Assembly: GCA_030835125.1 (NCBI GenBank)
Contig: JAUQWM010000013.1
Location: 1 to 64,000 of the forward strand
Direction: 5' to 3'
Origin: Gemmatimonadaceae bacterium
Lineage (GTDB): Bacteria; Gemmatimonadota; Gemmatimonadetes; Gemmatimonadales; Gemmatimonadaceae
DNA: 64,000 nt
Part shown: positions 62,046-64,000 of the stretch, piece after piece
How positions within the stretch are numbered: the stretch's first letter is position 1
How the letters are laid out: every line of letters begins with the position of its first letter
Position numbers and translations under genes: made by a program
Notes under the pieces: generated by a model
What the model saw: only the letters and a program-made list of their open reading frames with translations
The model's database searches: none
What the model was told of the DNA's origin: nothing

Positions 62046-63350
62046 ATGCCTCATACTCCGTTCTCGCGCCGGACGTTCGTGAAGACGACCGGACTCGCCG
62101 CGGCCGGCATCGCGCTGCCGCGTGGATTGTCGGCCATGTCGGGCACCGGATCCTCCGCCGACGCGTTGCGGGTGGGCGTCATCGGCTGCGGTGGCCGCGG
62201 CAGCGGGGCGGCGCGAGACTGCATGCGGGCCGGCGGTGACGACGTGGTCCTGGTGGCAATGGGTGACCTCTTCCCCGACCGGCTCGAGCGCGCACGCGCC
62301 AACCTGGCCAAGGTGGCGAGCGAGGACGCCATGGTCGCCAAGCAGTTCAAGGTGACACCCGAGATGTGCTTCAGCGGGTTCGACGCCTTCCAGAAGGTGC
62401 TCGCGACGGATATCGACCTGGTGATCCTGGCCACACCGCCCGGATTCCGCCCGGTGCACCTGGCGGCCGCGGTCGCTGCCGGGAAGCACATCTTCATGGA
62501 GAAGCCGGTCGCGGTGGACGCGGCTGGCGTGCGGTCGGTGATCGCGTCCGCGGCCGCTGCAAAGGCGAAGAACCTGGCGATCGTCGCCGGCACGCAGAGA
62601 CGCCATGACCCCGCGTACATGGAGGTCATGAAGCGAGTACATGACGGCGCCATTGGACACATCACCAGCGGCCAGGTCTACTGGAACCAGGGCGGCCTCT
62701 GGAACGCCGCGCGCGAGGCCGGCTGGACCGACGTCGAGTGGCAGGTCCGCAACTGGCTGTACTTCGCCTGGGCTTCTGGCGACCACATCGTCGAGCAGCA
62801 CATCCACAACATCGACGTTGCCAACTGGGCGCTCCAGGCGCATCCGATACGCGCCGTGGGCGTCGGCGGACGCCAGTGGCGCACGGGGGCCGAGTACGGG
62901 CACATCTTCGACCACTTCGCGGTCGATTTCGAGTACCCGAACGGGGTTCACATCATGAGCATGTGCCGGCAGATCGATGGCACGGCGAATCACGTCGGGG
63001 AGCGCTTCATCGGAACCAGCGGCTTCACCGACCCCAGTTCGAGCATCACCGGCCAGGCCACCTACACCTGGTCGGGGCCGCGCAAGAATCCGTATGTCGA
63101 GGAGCACGTGGACCTGATCGCCAGCATCAAGGCCGGCAAGCCACTGAACGAGGGTCAACAGGTCGCGGAGAGTACCCTCAGCGCGATCATGGGACGTGAG
63201 GCGGCGTATACCGGGCAGGCGATCGCATGGGACGACTTGCTCAACGCTCCCATGGACCTCACTCCGCCATTCTCCGGATTCGGGCCACTCGCCGTACCGC
63301 CGGTGCCGATGCCGGGAAGGACGAAACTCGCCAGGGGATTTGCTGAATGA
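62046..63350 (+). CDS. Gfo/Idh/MocA family oxidoreductase with Tat signal
   Basis: SRRTFVKTTGLAAAGIALP; RVGVIGCGGRGSGAARDCMRAG..., GKHIFMEKPVAVDAAGVRSV. Confidence 0.93.
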   Translation: MPHTPFSRRTFVKTTGLAAAGIALPRGLSAMSGTGSSADALRVGVIGCGGRGSGAARDCMRAGGDDVVLVAMGDLFPDRLERARANLAKVASEDAMVAKQFKVTPEMCFSGFDAFQKVLATDIDLVILATPPGFRPVHLAAAVAAGKHIFMEKPVAVDAAGVRSVIASAAAAKAKNLAIVAGTQRRHDPAYMEVMKRVHDGAIGHITSGQVYWNQGGLWNAAREAGWTDVEWQVRNWLYFAWASGDHIVEQHIHNIDVANWALQAHPIRAVGVGGRQWRTGAEYGHIFDHFAVDFEYPNGVHIMSMCRQIDGTANHVGERFIGTSGFTDPSSSITGQATYTWSGPRKNPYVEEHVDLIASIKAGKPLNEGQQVAESTLSAIMGREAAYTGQAIAWDDLLNAPMDLTPPFSGFGPLAVPPVPMPGRTKLARGFAE

Positions 63351-64000
63351 GTTCGGAGGCCCGAGGTCCGGGGTCCGAACGCATGGAAACCGGGAACGGT
63401 GGCCCGCGGGCCGAAGCGATCGACACGAGTCGGCGGGAACTGTTCGCGGCCGCCGGAGTGGCCGCGTTGTCCGCCGCGGTGCCGGCGACGGCTTCGTCGC
63501 AGGCGACACAGGCACGGCGCCCTTTCCGGCTGCCCTATGCGCCGCATTTCGGGATGTTCCGGCAGCACGCCACCGGCGGACTTGTGGCCGAACTCGAGTT
63601 CATGGCGGCCGAGGGCTTCACGGCGCTCGAGGACAATGGCCTCAAGGATCGCTCGATCGCCGACCAGGAGCTTGTCGGCCGCACGCTGGCGCGGCTCAAC
63701 ATGCGGATGGGCGTGTTCGTCGCCCACACCATCGCCTGGAACGAGGCCAACCTCACCAACGGCGACGCGACGGCGCGGGACGCGTTCCTCCAGCAGGTCC
63801 GCGAGTCGATCGATGTTGCACGGCGGGTCAACGCGACGTGGATGACCGTCGTTCCCGGCCACCTCGACCGGCGGCTCGACCTGGACTTCCAGACCGCCAA
63901 CGTGGTCGAGGCGCTGAAGCGCGCCGCGGCGCTCCTCGAGCCACACGGACTCGTGATCGTCATCGAACCGCTGAACACCCTCCGTGACCACCCGGGGCAG
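63347..64000 (+). CDS. Tat-secreted sugar phosphate isomerase/epimerase (hydroxypyruvate isomerase-like), truncated by window end
   Basis: DTSRRELFAAAGVAALSAAVPATASS; RLPYAPHFGMFRQHATGGLVAELEFMAAEGFTALEDNGL...VIVIEPLNT. Confidence 0.85.
   Translation, partial: MSSEARGPGSERMETGNGGPRAEAIDTSRRELFAAAGVAALSAAVPATASSQATQARRPFRLPYAPHFGMFRQHATGGLVAELEFMAAEGFTALEDNGLKDRSIADQELVGRTLARLNMRMGVFVAHTIAWNEANLTNGDATARDAFLQQVRESIDVARRVNATWMTVVPGHLDRRLDLDFQTANVVEALKRAAALLEPHGLVIVIEPLNTLRDHPGQ
63351..63380. repeat. heptad array GTTCGGA/GGCCCGA/GGTCCGG/GGTCCGA
   Basis: Direct reading; reverse complement resembles the GACCTCN block at 62011-62038. Confidence 0.75.

Overview
High-GC bacterial chromosome segment, densely coding. 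Gene content (PadR+ADOP permease, ECF sigma + Ser/Thr kinase, barrel-less TonB-plug/carboxypeptidase-like proteins) suggests Gemmatimonadota or a relative; this is inference. Main blocks: creatininase (5' truncated), a permease remnant, PadR/ADOP permease, FmdB zinc ribbon, a YVTN beta-propeller protein, U32 peptidase, and a methylmalonyl-CoA module (carboxylase beta, B12-binding subunit, mutase, MeaB). This is followed by CNNM/CNNM/YbeY/PhoH, aspS, rlmN, a trp cluster mixed with HD-GYP, HEAT-repeat and chemotaxis-receptor genes, and lexA. Next come truA, an HtrA-like protease, a purine cluster (purB, C, S, Q, L, F) with psd/pssA embedded, ppdK, a Ser/Thr kinase + ECF sigma pair, and OsmC, ApbE, FGE-like, Gfo/Idh/MocA and sugar-isomerase genes. 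I found no CRISPR array, tRNA, rRNA or intact transposase. The most unusual signal is a dispersed set of short arrays with a 7-bp period. Each array has its own heptamer (GCTGAAT, GGGAAGC, GAGACGG, CCGTCYC, GACCYCY, GGCATCA/ATGCCYG, AYTCGTG). They sit at gene ends or in intergenic gaps, several are paired as inverted arms, and some are read into protein termini or a linker. A second genome-scale signal is a strongly over-represented octamer, CGTYAGGC.
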